DNA from: Parietaria judaica | Lineage: Eukaryota > Streptophyta > Magnoliopsida > Rosales > Urticaceae | Direction of reading: 5' to 3' | Assembly: GCA_954871525.1 (NCBI GenBank) | Contig: OX940872.1 | Span: forward strand, 26,941,746-27,005,745 | Length of the DNA stretch: 64,000 nucleotides | Notes under the pieces: generated by a model | The model's input: only the letters and a program-made list of their open reading frames with translations | Databases searched by the model: none | What the model was told of the DNA's origin: nothing | Shown here: one piece after another, positions 35,873-47,900 of the stretch | Layout of the letters: each line of letters begins with the position of its first letter | How positions within the stretch are numbered: position 1 is the first letter of the stretch | Position numbers and translations under genes: made by a program

Positions 35873-36334
35873 AGGAAAGAGGGAGAAGTTACCTTCGAAA
35901 GACGTGTGACGGGCTGAAGCTGAAGAGACGTGCCCATTTAATGCGAATCACTCGAGTATTTATACTCGAAAATTGTCGCTGATCCTACGGTTAGGGTTTC
36001 CTCAAAAAACGCAACAAACCTCATCCTACGGTTGAGATCAGCGAGCTATCCGGCGACACGTCAGCACGACAGCTGTGTCAGGAGAATGTGAAGAGTTTAT
36101 TCCCTTCGAACTCCGCAAAATGGGACACGTGTTGTAACTGTTCCCGCCCAAAATTCGAAGCGACGGTTACAGCTTCAAGACCCTATCCGTCCATCTGATC
36201 TCGAAATTATCCAAAATCCTGCCCGGATTATGCAGATTTGCGGCAAAAGTCACAAATTTAATTAATCCTATCCGGCACGAATTTTACATGATTTCATCGA
36301 GTAAATACTATAAAATTTACTGCGTATTTTTTAT

Positions 36335-36343
36335 AGTAGGGGG
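36335..36343 (+). promoter_or_regulatory. Polypurine tract
   Basis: AGTAGGGGG lies 5 nt (CTAAC) before the second LTR at 36349. It is short and interrupted by one T, but it is in the right place to prime plus-strand synthesis. Confidence 0.65.
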
Positions 36344-36791
36344 CTAACTGTTGATGTACAAATTCGTCATTATTTAATGTGACATATAGTGCTAAGGTTG
36401 TGAATTAATTAAATTTACAAACCATGATAAAAGGCTTTAAAGAAATAAAGTGGTATTCGTAAAAGCCCATTTGAAGAAGCCCAAAGAGATTCTCAGTCAG
36501 ACCAAGAACCAATGGACATAGGCTACTCGGCCCAATGAGTTCTAAAGCCCAAATCCACTCGGTAGCAGCCCAGAAAGACGAGGGTAGAGTCGTCATATTC
36601 TCTACCCGGCATTCCATTTCAAATTCATACGGAAGACCAGGAGCACGGAGTCAAGTCTTCAACGGGCATAATTCTAACGCGACGACCAGAACGAAGTCGT
36701 GGGACACGTGTAGCCAGATCGTCCATTCAACCCGGTCAGCACGGAGCAAAGACCCCTCGATTCCTGGAAGTTCAACGGGAAGAATTGAAGT

Positions 36792-36799
36792 CTATAAAT
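36792..36799 (+). promoter_or_regulatory. TATA box of the second LTR
   Basis: CTATAAAT, identical to 25509-25516 in the first LTR. From this copy, transcription would run through the truncated gag and into satellite block C. Confidence 0.65.
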
Positions 36800-36984
36800 G
36801 CCAAGCTCAAGCTCAGATCAACATATATACGCATTTACAACCTCAAGAGAATACACTGAAGAGTTTCTACCCGGCATTCTTGTCATTTTGAGATCTTATT
36901 GTGTTCTTTCTTTCTCTCCCCATTTCTTTTTGCTCTCAGACGTGATTTAGCTGCCTGTAGCTATCCGTCTATGTTCATTGTCGC

Positions 36985-36990
36985 AATAAA
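36985..36990 (+). promoter_or_regulatory. Polyadenylation signal AATAAA in the second LTR
   Basis: Counterpart of 25702-25707, and the expected 3'-end signal for the genomic RNA of the first unit. Confidence 0.6.
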
Positions 36991-37205
36991 ATAACAGAGG
37001 AAGTAGTCAACTACCGCTTTGGGACGAACCTCTATAAAAAACCCCTCGTCTCATTTATATCGCTTATATACTTATATATATATCGTGAGTGAATCGTGAG
37101 CTTACAACGTGAGAGATCGAATTCCACCAAACTGATTCATTCAAAAATATCATACATTCACAAGTCACACTTGACTGATTGAGGTGGGAAACCACGTCAA
37201 CAGTT

Positions 37206-37223
37206 TGGCGCCGTCTGTGGGAA
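37206..37223 (+). promoter_or_regulatory. Primer-binding site, second copy
   Basis: TGGCGCCGTCTGTGGGAA, 3 nt after the second LTR, identical to 25923-25940. Its presence shows that the second LTR is followed by an internal region, as in tandem elements sharing an LTR. Confidence 0.88.
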
Positions 37224-37266
37224 ATTGATCTCGCTAACTCCTAAAAGCTCAAAGCACTCCGCAAAC

Positions 37267-38974
37267 ATGAGCAACAACGAAGTCGCAATCGTGAACGGGT
37301 CTGAGGTGAACAACCCAGATCCAAACACGGAATCAAGCAACCTACAGTCTCAGCTAGAGGCTAGCGCTGCAGAGAATCGAGAATTGCGCCAGCGACTCGA
37401 ATCTCTGGAAGCCAACCAAGCCCGAAATGAGCGTCGCCAAAACGCTAACCGGACTAATCCGGGACAAAGCTCTGGGAGTCAAGGCCGGACCGGGCTCGAC
37501 GCTGTCCACTTCGACTTTGCCGATGTGGAAAATCCGCAAGCGCCAAGGAAAAACCAGCCCCGACTACCCAGCGGCCCTAGACCCGCGACGCCTCCCCCGC
37601 CTCCTGAAACAGGAACACCTCTTTTTACCCCCTTGACGGGCCTCTACCCGTCTAATGCGGGGAATGTTGCTTCGAGCAGTCACCAACGCCCGGGACCCCA
37701 AAACCGACAATCGGGGTACGAGCAAAGCCGTAACATCAGCCAGGCCCTCAACGGCCACCCGGTCACGTACCCGAGGTATCCCAGCCTGGTGTACGGACAG
37801 GAACCCCTCCATGCTGTGCGTCCCGAACAAGCTCCCCAACGCACAGAATTGGAGGAACTCAAACGCTCAATGGCCGAAATGAATGAGAAGCTCATTCACG
37901 TGCGCTCCCGCGTACACAGCGCCACTACCGTTGCCCCCGAGATAGAACGTCTAGTGGAGGAGGCAGAAAGGACACCCTTTAAGCCCGTCATAACTAACGT
38001 CATACTCAGGGAAGGCGGACGAGTATATGTGCCTAAGTACGACGGGACAACCGATCCCAAAGTACATTTGAGGTCCTTCAGGATTGCGATGGGGCGAGCC
38101 CATCTGGAAGCGCACGAATTGGACGCCGGGCGCTGCCAATACTTGTCTGAGAATTTGGTCGGCCCGGCGATGGAATGGTTCTCGAAACTTGAACCGCGTT
38201 CCATAGACAACTTCGGACAGCTAACGACCCTTTTTCTCAAACACTTTTCCATGTTTATGGAAACTGAGATCACGGCGGCGAACCTCTATGCTTTACAGCA
38301 AGAGAGAGGAGAGCCCCTCAGAGCTTTCATGACCAGGTTCAAAAAGACCATGGTCAAAATAAACGGGATAAGTGACGAAACCGCCATAGCCGCTCTCACG
38401 GCCGGATTATGATACGACTCGAAGTTCAAAACGGACATTGTCGTGAATCGTTACGACTCCATCGAAGACGTAATCCACAGATCATCCAACTGGATCAGGC
38501 ATGACAAAGAACTCGAAGCCATGCGAAGGAGACATGGGTCTCTACCCGTCCACCAGCGGAATACCGGGCCACCCGGGCAACAGCCGCCACCCAGGGCCGG
38601 GAATCACAGCATCCCGTTCAGGGGACAAAGGAATCCCCCTCCAGTTCAGAAGCACCCATTCCAAACCCAGAATCCGAGGGCCAACAACGGACCGAACCCG
38701 CGAGGCCCATACGTTTTCAACGTAAATTCGGAAACCGCGGAGTCCGAAGAACAGATCGAGGCAGAAGAAACTCTTGGAGAAGTCCTGGTCAGCTCGAGAG
38801 ACTTCCCACCATACAGCCACGAAGGTTTCCCAAGACACGACCCGAAAGCGTGGTGTAATTTCCACAAGGTATTCGGACATCATACGAAGAATTGTATGGT
38901 ACTCCGTGCTCGCCTAGCGGAAAAGTACATCAATGGAGAGTTGGGGGAAATAAACTTCGGCAATGAGCTGAAAG
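37267..38974 (+). pseudogene. gag: Second gag copy: nonsense mutation and 3' truncation
   Basis: Aligns base for base with 25984-27691 at an offset of 11283. It covers the N-terminal coiled coil, capsid region and zinc knuckle, then stops before the protease. A TGG codon (27127-27129) is TGA here (38410-38412), ending the frame 382 codons from the ATG. I see about 16 differences in 1.7 kb, at least 12 of them amino-acid changing (for example C-to-R, P-to-L, F-to-L). This copy is therefore more diverged than the LTRs. The frame after the nonsense codon stays open and runs into satellite, producing a spurious gag-satellite fusion ORF. Confidence 0.93.
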
Positions 38975-38984
38975 TACATCATTG
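38971..38984. other. Retroelement-satellite junction with short filler
   Basis: Element homology ends at 38974 and satellite homology begins at 38980 (CATTGGAATTTT). The five bases between are TACAT. The string AAAGTACATCA across the junction (38971-38981) also occurs 49 bp upstream at 38922-38932 inside gag, which suggests a templated insertion during end joining. There is no LTR, target duplication or element terminus here. Confidence 0.85.
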
Positions 38985-40689
38985 GAATTTTAATATAACA
39001 AGCGTTCTCATGAAAAATATGCAAGGATTAAATTGTTGACGAGAAATGCCATAGGAAATGCTATAGCATTTCCTATAGAATTTATTTATTTTATATTTTT
39101 TACAACCTTAAATTTCGAACCAATTGAAAAAATAATGATTTTAGGGCTTATACATTGGAATTTGAATATAACAAGAGTTCTCATGCAAAAATATGCAAGG
39201 ATTAAATTGTTGACGAGAAATGCCATGGGAAATGCTATAGTATTTCCTATAGCATTTCTTTATTTTACATTTTTTACGACCTTAAATTTCGAACCAATTG
39301 AAAAAAATAATGATTTTAAAGCTTATACATTGGAATTTGAATATAACAAGAGTTCTCATGCCAAAATATGCAAGGATTAAATTGTTGACGAGAAATGCCA
39401 TAGGAAATGCTATAGCATTTCCTATGGCATTTCTTTATTTTACATTTTTTTTACAACCTTAAATTTCGAACCAATTGAAAAAATAATGATTTTAGGGCTT
39501 ATACATTGGAATTTGAATATAACAAGAGTTCTCATGCTAAAATATGCAAGGATTAAATTGTTGACGAGAAATGCCATAGGAAATACTATAGCATTTCTTT
39601 ATTTGACTTTTTTACAACCTTAAATTTCGAACCAATTGAGAAAATAATGATTTTAGGGCTTATACATTGGAATTTGAATATAACAAGAGTTCTCATGCCA
39701 AAATATGCAAGGATTAAATTGTTGACGAGAAATGCCATAGGAAATGTTAGCATTTCTTTATTTTACATTTTTTACAACCTTAAATTTCGAACCAATTGAG
39801 AAAATAATGATTTTAGGGCTTATACATTGGAATTTGAATATAACAAGAGTTCTCATGCCAAAATATGCAAGGATTAAATTGTTGACGAGAAATGCCATAA
39901 GAAATGCTATAGCATTTCCTATAGCATTTCTTTATTTTACATTTTTTACGACCTTAAAGTTCGAACCAATTGAAAAAATAATGATTTTAAAGAGTATACA
40001 TTGGAATTTGAATATAACAAGAGTTCTCATGCAAAAATATGCAAGGATTAAATTGTTAAGGAGAAATGCCATAGGAAATACTATAGCATTTCTTTATTTG
40101 ACTTTTTTACAACCTTAAATTTCGAACCAATTGAGAAAATAATGATTTTAGGGCTTATACATTGGAATTTGAATATAACAAGAGTTCTCATGCCAAAATA
40201 TGCAAGGATTAAATTGTTGACGAGAAATGCCATAGGAAATGCTATAGCATTTCCTATGGCATTTCTTTATTTTACATTTTTTTTACAACCTTAAATTTCG
40301 AACCAATTGAAAAAATAATGATTTTAGGGCTTATACATTGGAATTTGAATATAACAAGAGTTCTCATGCAAAAATATGCAAGGATTAAATTGTTGACGAG
40401 AAATGCCATAGGAAATGCTATAGCATTTCCTATAGCATTTCTTTATTTTACATTTTAAACAATCTTAAATTTCGAACCAATTGAAAAAATAATGATTTAG
40501 GGCTTATACATTGGAATTTTAATATAACAAGCGTTCTCATGAAAAATATGCAAGGATTAAATTGTTGACGAGAAATGCCATAGGAAATGCTATAGCATTT
40601 CCTATAGCATTTCTTTATTTTACATTGTTTACGACCTAAAATTCGAACCAATTGAAAAAATAATGATTTTAGGGCTTATACATTGTAAT

Positions 40690-40720
40690 TTGAATATAAA
40701 AAGAGTTCTCATGCAAAAAT
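40690..40720. other. Paralogous empty site for the retroelement insertion
   Basis: GTAATTTGAATATAAAAAGA and GTTCT (ending at 40709) match the left flank of the 5' LTR (25041-25065), and satellite continues uninterrupted with CATGCAAAAATATGC. This monomer context shows what the target looked like before insertion, although it is a paralogue and not the same locus. Confidence 0.75.
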
Positions 40721-41914
40721 ATGCAATGACTAAATTGTTGACGAGAAATGCCATAGAAAATGATATAGCATTTCCTATAGCATTTCTTTATTTTACATTT
40801 TAAACAATCTTAAATTTCGAACCAATTGAAAAAATAATGATTTTAGGGCTTATACATTGGAATTTTAATATAACAAGCGTTCTCATGAAAAATATGCAAG
40901 GATTAAATTGTTGACGAGAAATGCCATAGGAAATGCTATAGCATTTCTTATAGCATTTCTTTATTTTACATTGTTTACGACCTAAAATTCGAACCAATTG
41001 AAAAAATAATGATTTTAGGGCTTATACATTGTAATTTGAATATAAAAAGAGTTCTCATGCAAAAATATGCAATGATTAAATTGTTGACGAGAAATGCCAT
41101 AGGAAATGCAATAGCATTTCCTATAGCATTTCTTTATTTTACATTTTTTACAACCATAAATTTCGAACCAATTGAAAAAATAATGATTTTAGGGCTTATA
41201 CATTGGAATTTGAATATAACAAGAGTTCTCATGCAAAAATATGCAAGGATTAAATTGTTGACGAGAAATGCCATAGGAAATGCTATAGTATTTCCTATAG
41301 CATTTCTTTATTTTACATTTTTTACGACCTTAAATTTCGAACCAATTGAAAAAATAATGATTTTAAAGCTTTTACATTGGAATTTGAATATAACAAGATT
41401 TCTCATGCAAAAATATGCAAGGATTAAATTGTTGACGAGAAATGCCATAGGAAATACTATAGCATTTCTTTATTTGACTTTTTTACAACCTTAAATTTCG
41501 AACCAATTGAGAAAATAATGATTTTAGGGCTTATACATTGGAATTTGAATATAACAAGAGTTCTCAAGCCAAAATATGCAAGGATTAAATTGTTGACGAG
41601 AAATGCCATAGGAAATGTTAGCATTTCTTTATTTTACATTTTTTACAACCTTAAATTTCGAACCAATTGAGAAAATAATGATTTTAGGGCTTATACATTG
41701 GAATTTGAATATAACAAGAGTTCTCATGCCAAAATATGCAAGGATTAAATTGTTGACGAGAAATGCCATAGGAAATGCTATAGCATTTCCTATGGCATTT
41801 CTTTATTTTACATTTTTTTTACAACCTTAAATTTCGAACCAATTGAAAAAATAATGATTTTAGGGCTTATACATTGGAATTTAAATATAACAAGAGTTCT
41901 CATGAAAAAATATG

Positions 41915-44900
41915 CAAGGATTAAATTGTTGACGAGAAATGCCATAGGAAATGCAATAGCATTACCTATAGCATTTCTTTATTTGACTTTTTTACAACCT
42001 AAAATTTCGAACCAATTGAGAAAATAATGATTTTAAGGCTTATACATTGGAATTTGAATATAACAAGAGTTCTCATGCCAAAATATGCAAGGATTAAATT
42101 GATGACGAGAAATGCCATAGGAAATGTTAGCATTTCTTTATTTTACATTTTTTACAAACTTAAATTTCGAACCAATTGAGAAAATAATGATTTTAGGGCT
42201 TATACATTGGAATTTGAATATAACAAGAGTTCTCAGGCCAAAATATGCAAGGATTAAATTGTTGACGAGAAATGCCATAAGAAATGCTATAGCATTTCCT
42301 ATAGCATTTCTTTATTTTACATTTTTTACGACCTTAAAGTTCGAACCAATTGAAAAAATAATGATTTTAAAGAGTATACATTGGAATTTGAATATAACAA
42401 GAGTTCTCATGCAAAAATATGTAAGGATTAAATTGTTGACGAGAAATGCCATAGGAAATGCAATAGCATTACCTATAGCATTTCTTTATTTGACTTTTTT
42501 ACAACCTAAAATTTCGAACCAATTGAGAAAATAGTGATTTTAGGGCTTATACATTGGAATTTGAATATAACAAGAGTTCTCATGCCAAAATATTCAAGGA
42601 TTAAATTGTTGACGTGAAATGCCATAAGAAATGTTAGCATTTCTTTATTTTACATTTTTTACAACCTTAAATTTCGAACCAATTGAGAAAATAATGATTT
42701 TAGGGCTTATACATTGAAATTTGAATATAACAAGAGTTCTCATGCCAAAATATGCAAGGATTAAATTGTTGACGAGAAATGCCATAAGAAATGCTATAGC
42801 ATTTCCTATAGCATTTCTTTATTTTACATTTTTTACGACCTTAAAGTTCGAACCAATTGAAAAAATAATTATTTTAAAGAGTATACATTGGAATTTGAAT
42901 ATAACAAGAGTTCTCATGCAAAAATATGCAAGGATTAAATTGTTGACGAGAAATGCCATAGGAAATGCTATAGCATTTCCTATAGCATTTCTTTATTTGA
43001 CTTTTTTACAACCTTAAATTTCGAACCAATTGAGAAAATAATGATTTTAGGGTTTATACATTGGAATTTGAATATAACAAGAGTTCTCATGCCAAAATAT
43101 GCAAGGATTAAATAGTTGACGAGAAATGCCATAGGAAATGCTATAGCATTTCCTATAGCATTTCTTTATTTTACATTTTTTACGACCTTAAATTTTGAAC
43201 CAATTGAAAAAATAATGATTTTAGGGCTTATACATTGGAATTTGAATATAACAAGAGTTCTCATGAAAAAATATGCAAGGATTAAATTGTTGTCGAGAAA
43301 TGCCATAGGAAATGCTATAGCATTTCCTATAGCATTTCATTATTTGACTTTTTTACAACCTTATATTTCGAACCAATTGAGAAAATAATTATTTTAGGGT
43401 TTATACATTGGAATTTGAATATAACAAGAGTTCTCATGCCAAAATATGCAAGGATTAAATTGTTGACGAGAAATGCCATAGCATTTTTTTATTTTACATA
43501 TTTTTTACAACCTTAAATTTCGAACCAATTGAAAAAATAATGATTTTAGGGCTTATACATTGGAATTTGAATATAACAAGAGTTCTCATGCAAAAATATG
43601 CAAGGATTAAATTGTTGACGAGAAATGCCATAGGAAATGCTATAGCATTTCCTATAGCATTTCTTTATTTTACATTTTCTACAACCTTAAATTTTGAACC
43701 AATTGAAAAAATAATGATTTTAGGGCTTATACATTGGAATTTTAATATAACAATCGTTCTCATGAAAAAATATGCAAGTATTAAATTGTTGACGAGAAAT
43801 GCCATAGGAAATGCTATAGCATTTCCTATAGCATTTCTTTATTTTACATTGTTTACGACCTAAAATTCGAACCAATTGAAAAAATAATGATTTTAGGGCT
43901 TATACATTGTAATTTGAATATAAAAAGAGTTCTCATGCAAAAATATGCAATGATTAAATTGTTGACGAGAAATGCCATAGGAAATGCTATAGCATTTCCT
44001 ATAGCATTTCATTATTTGACTTTTTTACAACCTTATATTTCGAACCAATTGAAAAAATAATGATTTTAGGGTTTATACATTGGAATTTGAATATAACAAG
44101 AGTTCTCATGCCAAATTATGCAAGGATTAAATTGTTGACGACAAATGCCATAGGAAATGCTATAGCATTTCCTATAGCATTTCTTTATTTTACATATTTT
44201 TTACAACCTTAAATTTCGAACCAATTGAAAAAATAATGATTTTAGGGCTTATACATTGGAATTTGAATATAACAAGAGTTCTCATGAAAAAATATGCAAG
44301 GATTAAATTGTTGACGAGAAATGCCATAGGAAATGCTATAGAATTTCCTATAGAAGTTCTTTATTTTACATTTTTTACAACCTTAAATTTTGAACCAATT
44401 GATAAAATAATGATTTTAGGGCTTATACATTAGAATTTGAATATAACAAGAGTTCTCATGCAAAAATATGCAAGGATTAAATTGTTGACGAGAAATGCCA
44501 TAGGAAATGCTATAATATTTCCTATAGCATTTCTTTATTTTACATTTTTTACGACCTTAAATTTTGAAGCAATTGAAAAAATAATGATTTTAAAGCTTAT
44601 ACATTGGAATTTGAATATAACAAGAGTTCTCATGCAAAAATATGCAAGGATTAAATTGTTGACGAGAAATGCCATGGTAAATGCTATAGCATTTCCTATA
44701 GCATTTCTTTATTTGACTTTTTTTACAACCTAAAATATCGAACCTATTGACAAAATAATAATTTTAGGGCTTATTCATTGGAATTTTAATATAACAAGAG
44801 TTCTCATGCCAAAATATGCAAGGATTAAATTGTTAACGAGAAATGCCATTGGAAATGCTATAGCATTTCCTATAGCATTTCTTTATTTTACATTTTTTAC

Positions 44901-47900
44901 AACCTTAAATTTTGAACCAATTTAAAAAATAATGATTTTAGGGCTTATACATTGAAATTGGAATATAACAAGAGTTCTCATGAAAAAATATGCAAGTATT
45001 AAATTGTTGATGAGAAATGCCATAGGAAATGCTATAGCATTTAACATTTCCTATAGAATTTCTTTATTTTATATTTTTTACAACCTTAAATTTCAAACAA
45101 ATTGAAAAAATAATGATTTTAGAGCTTATACATTGGAATTTGAATATAACAAGAGTTCTCATGCCAAAATTTGCAAGGATTAAATTGTTGACGAGAAATG
45201 CCATAGGAAATGCTATAGCATTTTCTATAGCATTTCTTTATTTTACATTATTTACGACCTTAAATTTCTAACCAATTGAAAAAATAATGATTTTAAAGCT
45301 TATACATTGGAATTTGAATAGAACAAGAGTTCTCATGCAAAAATATGCAAGGATTAGATTGTTGACGAGAAATGCCATAGGAAATGCTATTGCATTTCCT
45401 ATAGCATTTGTTTATTTGACTTTTTTACAACCTTAAATTTCAAACCAATTGAGACAATAATGATTTTAGGGCTTATACATTGGAATTTGAATATAACAAG
45501 AGTTCTCATGCCAAAATATGCAAGGATTAAATTGTTGACGAGAAATGCCATAGGAAATGCTATAGCATTTCCTATAGCATTTCTTTATTTTACATTTTTT
45601 ACAACCTTAAATTTTGAACCAATTGAAAAAATAATAATTTTAGGGCTTATACATTGGAATTTGAATATAACAAGAGTTCTCATGAAAAAATATGCAAGTA
45701 TTAAATTGTTGATGAGAAATGCCATAGGAAATGCTATAGCATTTCCTATAGAATTTCTTTATTTTACATTTTTTACAACCTTAAATTTCAAACCAATTGA
45801 AAAAATAATGATTTTAGGGCTTATACATTGGAATTTTAATATAACATGAGTTCTCATGCCAAAATATGCAAGGATTAAATTGTTGACGAGAAATGCCATA
45901 GGAAATGATATAGCATTTCCTATAGCATTTCTTTATTTTACATTTTTTACGACCTTAAATTTCGAACCAATTGAAAAAATAATGATTTTAAAGCTTATAC
46001 ATTGGAATTTGAATATAACAAGAGTTCTCATGCAAAAATATGCAAGGATTAAATTGTTGACGAGAAATGTTATAGGAAATGCTATAGCATTTCCTATAGC
46101 ATTTCTTTATTTTACATTTTTTACAACCTTAAATTTCGAACCAATTGAAAAAATAATGATTTAAGGGCTTATACATTGGAATTTGAATATAACAAGCGTT
46201 CTCATGCAAAAATATGCAAGGATTAATTTGTTGACGAGAAATGCCATAGGAAATGCTATAGCATTTTCTATAGCATTTCTTTATTTTACATTTTTTACAA
46301 CCTTAAATTTCGAACCAATTGATAAAATAATGATTTTAGGGTTTATACATTGGAATTTTAATATTACAAGCGTTCTCTTGCAAAACTATGCAAGGATTAA
46401 ATTGTTGACGAGAAATGCCATAGGAAATGCTATAGCATTTCCTATAGCATTTCTTTATTTTACATTTTTTACAACCTTAAATTTCAAACCAATTGAAAAA
46501 ATAATGATTTTAGGGCTTATACATTGGAATTTTAATATTACAAGCGTTCTCATGCAAAACTATGCAAGGATTAAATTGTTGACGAGAAATGCCATAGGAA
46601 ATGCTATAGCATTTCCGATAGCATTTCTTTATTTTACATTTTTTACAACCTTAAATTTCGAACCAATTGAAAAAATAATGATTTTAGGGCTTATACATTG
46701 GAATTTTCATATTACAAGCGTTCTCATGCAAAAATATGCAAGGATTAACTTGTTGACGAGAAATGTCATAGGAAATGCTATAGCATTTCCTATAGCATTT
46801 CTTTATTTTACATTTTTTACAACCTTAAATTTCGAACCAATTGAAAAAATAATGATTTTAGGGCTTATGCATTGGAATTTGAATATAACAAGAGTTCTTA
46901 TGCAAAAATATGCAAGGATTAAATTGTTGACGAGAAATTCAATAGGAAATGCTATAGCATTTCCTATAGCATTTCTTTATTTTACATTTTTTACAACCTT
47001 AAATTTCAAACCAATTGAAAAAATAATGATTTTAGGGCTTATACATTGGAATTTGAATATAAAAAGAGTTCTCTTGCAAAAATAAGCAAGGATTAAATTG
47101 TTGACGAGAAATGCCATAGGAAATGCTATAGCATTTCCTATAGCATTTCTTTATTTGACATTTTTTACAACCTTAAATTTCGAACCAATTGTAAAAATAT
47201 TGATTTTAGGGCTTATACATTGGAATTTTAATATTACAAGCGTTCTCATGCAAATATATGCAAGGATTAGATTGTTGACGAGAAATGCCATAGGAAATGC
47301 TATAGCATTTCCTATAGCATTTCTTTATTTTACATTTTTTACAACCTTAAATTTTGAACCAAGTGAAAAAATAATTATTTTAGGCCTTATACATTGGAAT
47401 TTGAATATAAAAAGAGTTCTCATGCAAAAATATGCAAAGATTAAATTGTTGACGAGAAATGCCAGAGGAAATGCTATAGCATTTCCTATAGCATTTCTTT
47501 ATTTTACATCCTTAAATTTCGAACCAATTTAAAAAAAAATGATTTTAGGGCTTATACATTGGAATTTGAATATAACAAGAGTTCTCATGCAAAAATATGC
47601 AAGGATTAAATGCTTGACGAGAAATGCTAGAGGAAATGCTATAGAATTTCCTATTGAATTTCTTTATTTTACATTTTTTACAACCTTAAATTTCGAACCA
47701 ATTAAAAAAATAATGATTTTAGGTCTTATACATTGGAATTTGAATATAACAAGAGTTCTCATGCAAAAATATGCAAGGATTAAATTGTTGACGAGAAATG
47801 TTATAGGAAATGCTATAGCATTTCCTATAGCATTTCTTTATTTTACATTGTTTACGACCTAAAATTCGAACCAATTGAAAAAATAATGATTTTAGGGCTT

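Larger units (their letters stand above)
35568..36348 (-). other. Leader and promoter region of the antisense gene / 3' end of the element
   Basis: About 0.78 kb with no credible ORF. Read on the minus strand, it has a TATA box (35863-35872) and a purine-rich leader (GAGAGA and AGAGAGAGAA runs near 35800-35830). A five-codon upstream ORF starts at the ATG complementary to 35710-35712. Read on the plus strand, it ends with the polypurine tract and abuts the second LTR. Confidence 0.7.
36349..37202 (+). repeat. Second LTR (854 bp)
   Basis: Same ends and length as 25066-25919, with three differences. It acts as the 3' LTR of the first internal region and at the same time as the 5' LTR of the truncated second copy, since a PBS and gag follow instead of flanking satellite. 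Confidence 0.97.
25066..38974 (+). mobile_element. Tat-like Ty3/gypsy retrotransposon with tandem truncated second copy
   Basis: Order on the plus strand: 5' LTR (25066-25919), PBS, gag-pro, leaky stop, RT, RNase H, archaeal-type RNase H, integrase (DDE) with GPY/F end, 38-bp tandem repeats, antisense spliced gene, polypurine tract, second LTR (36349-37202), PBS, and a second gag that breaks off at 38974. Domain order RT-RH-INT defines Ty3/gypsy. The extra RNase H, absence of a chromodomain, the CHHC gag knuckle, a tandem-repeat 3' region and an antisense ORF all point to the Tat lineage. The left flank ends in GTTCT, but no matching duplication can be seen because the right end is missing. 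Parts 25066-37202 alone form a standard-looking complete element of 12137 bp; the rest is the start of another copy. Confidence 0.93.

Noticed and set aside
38443..39039. ORF fusing gag to satellite sequence
   Set aside because: It begins after the TGA in the second gag and only exists because the frame stays open through the break. There is no sign of selection.
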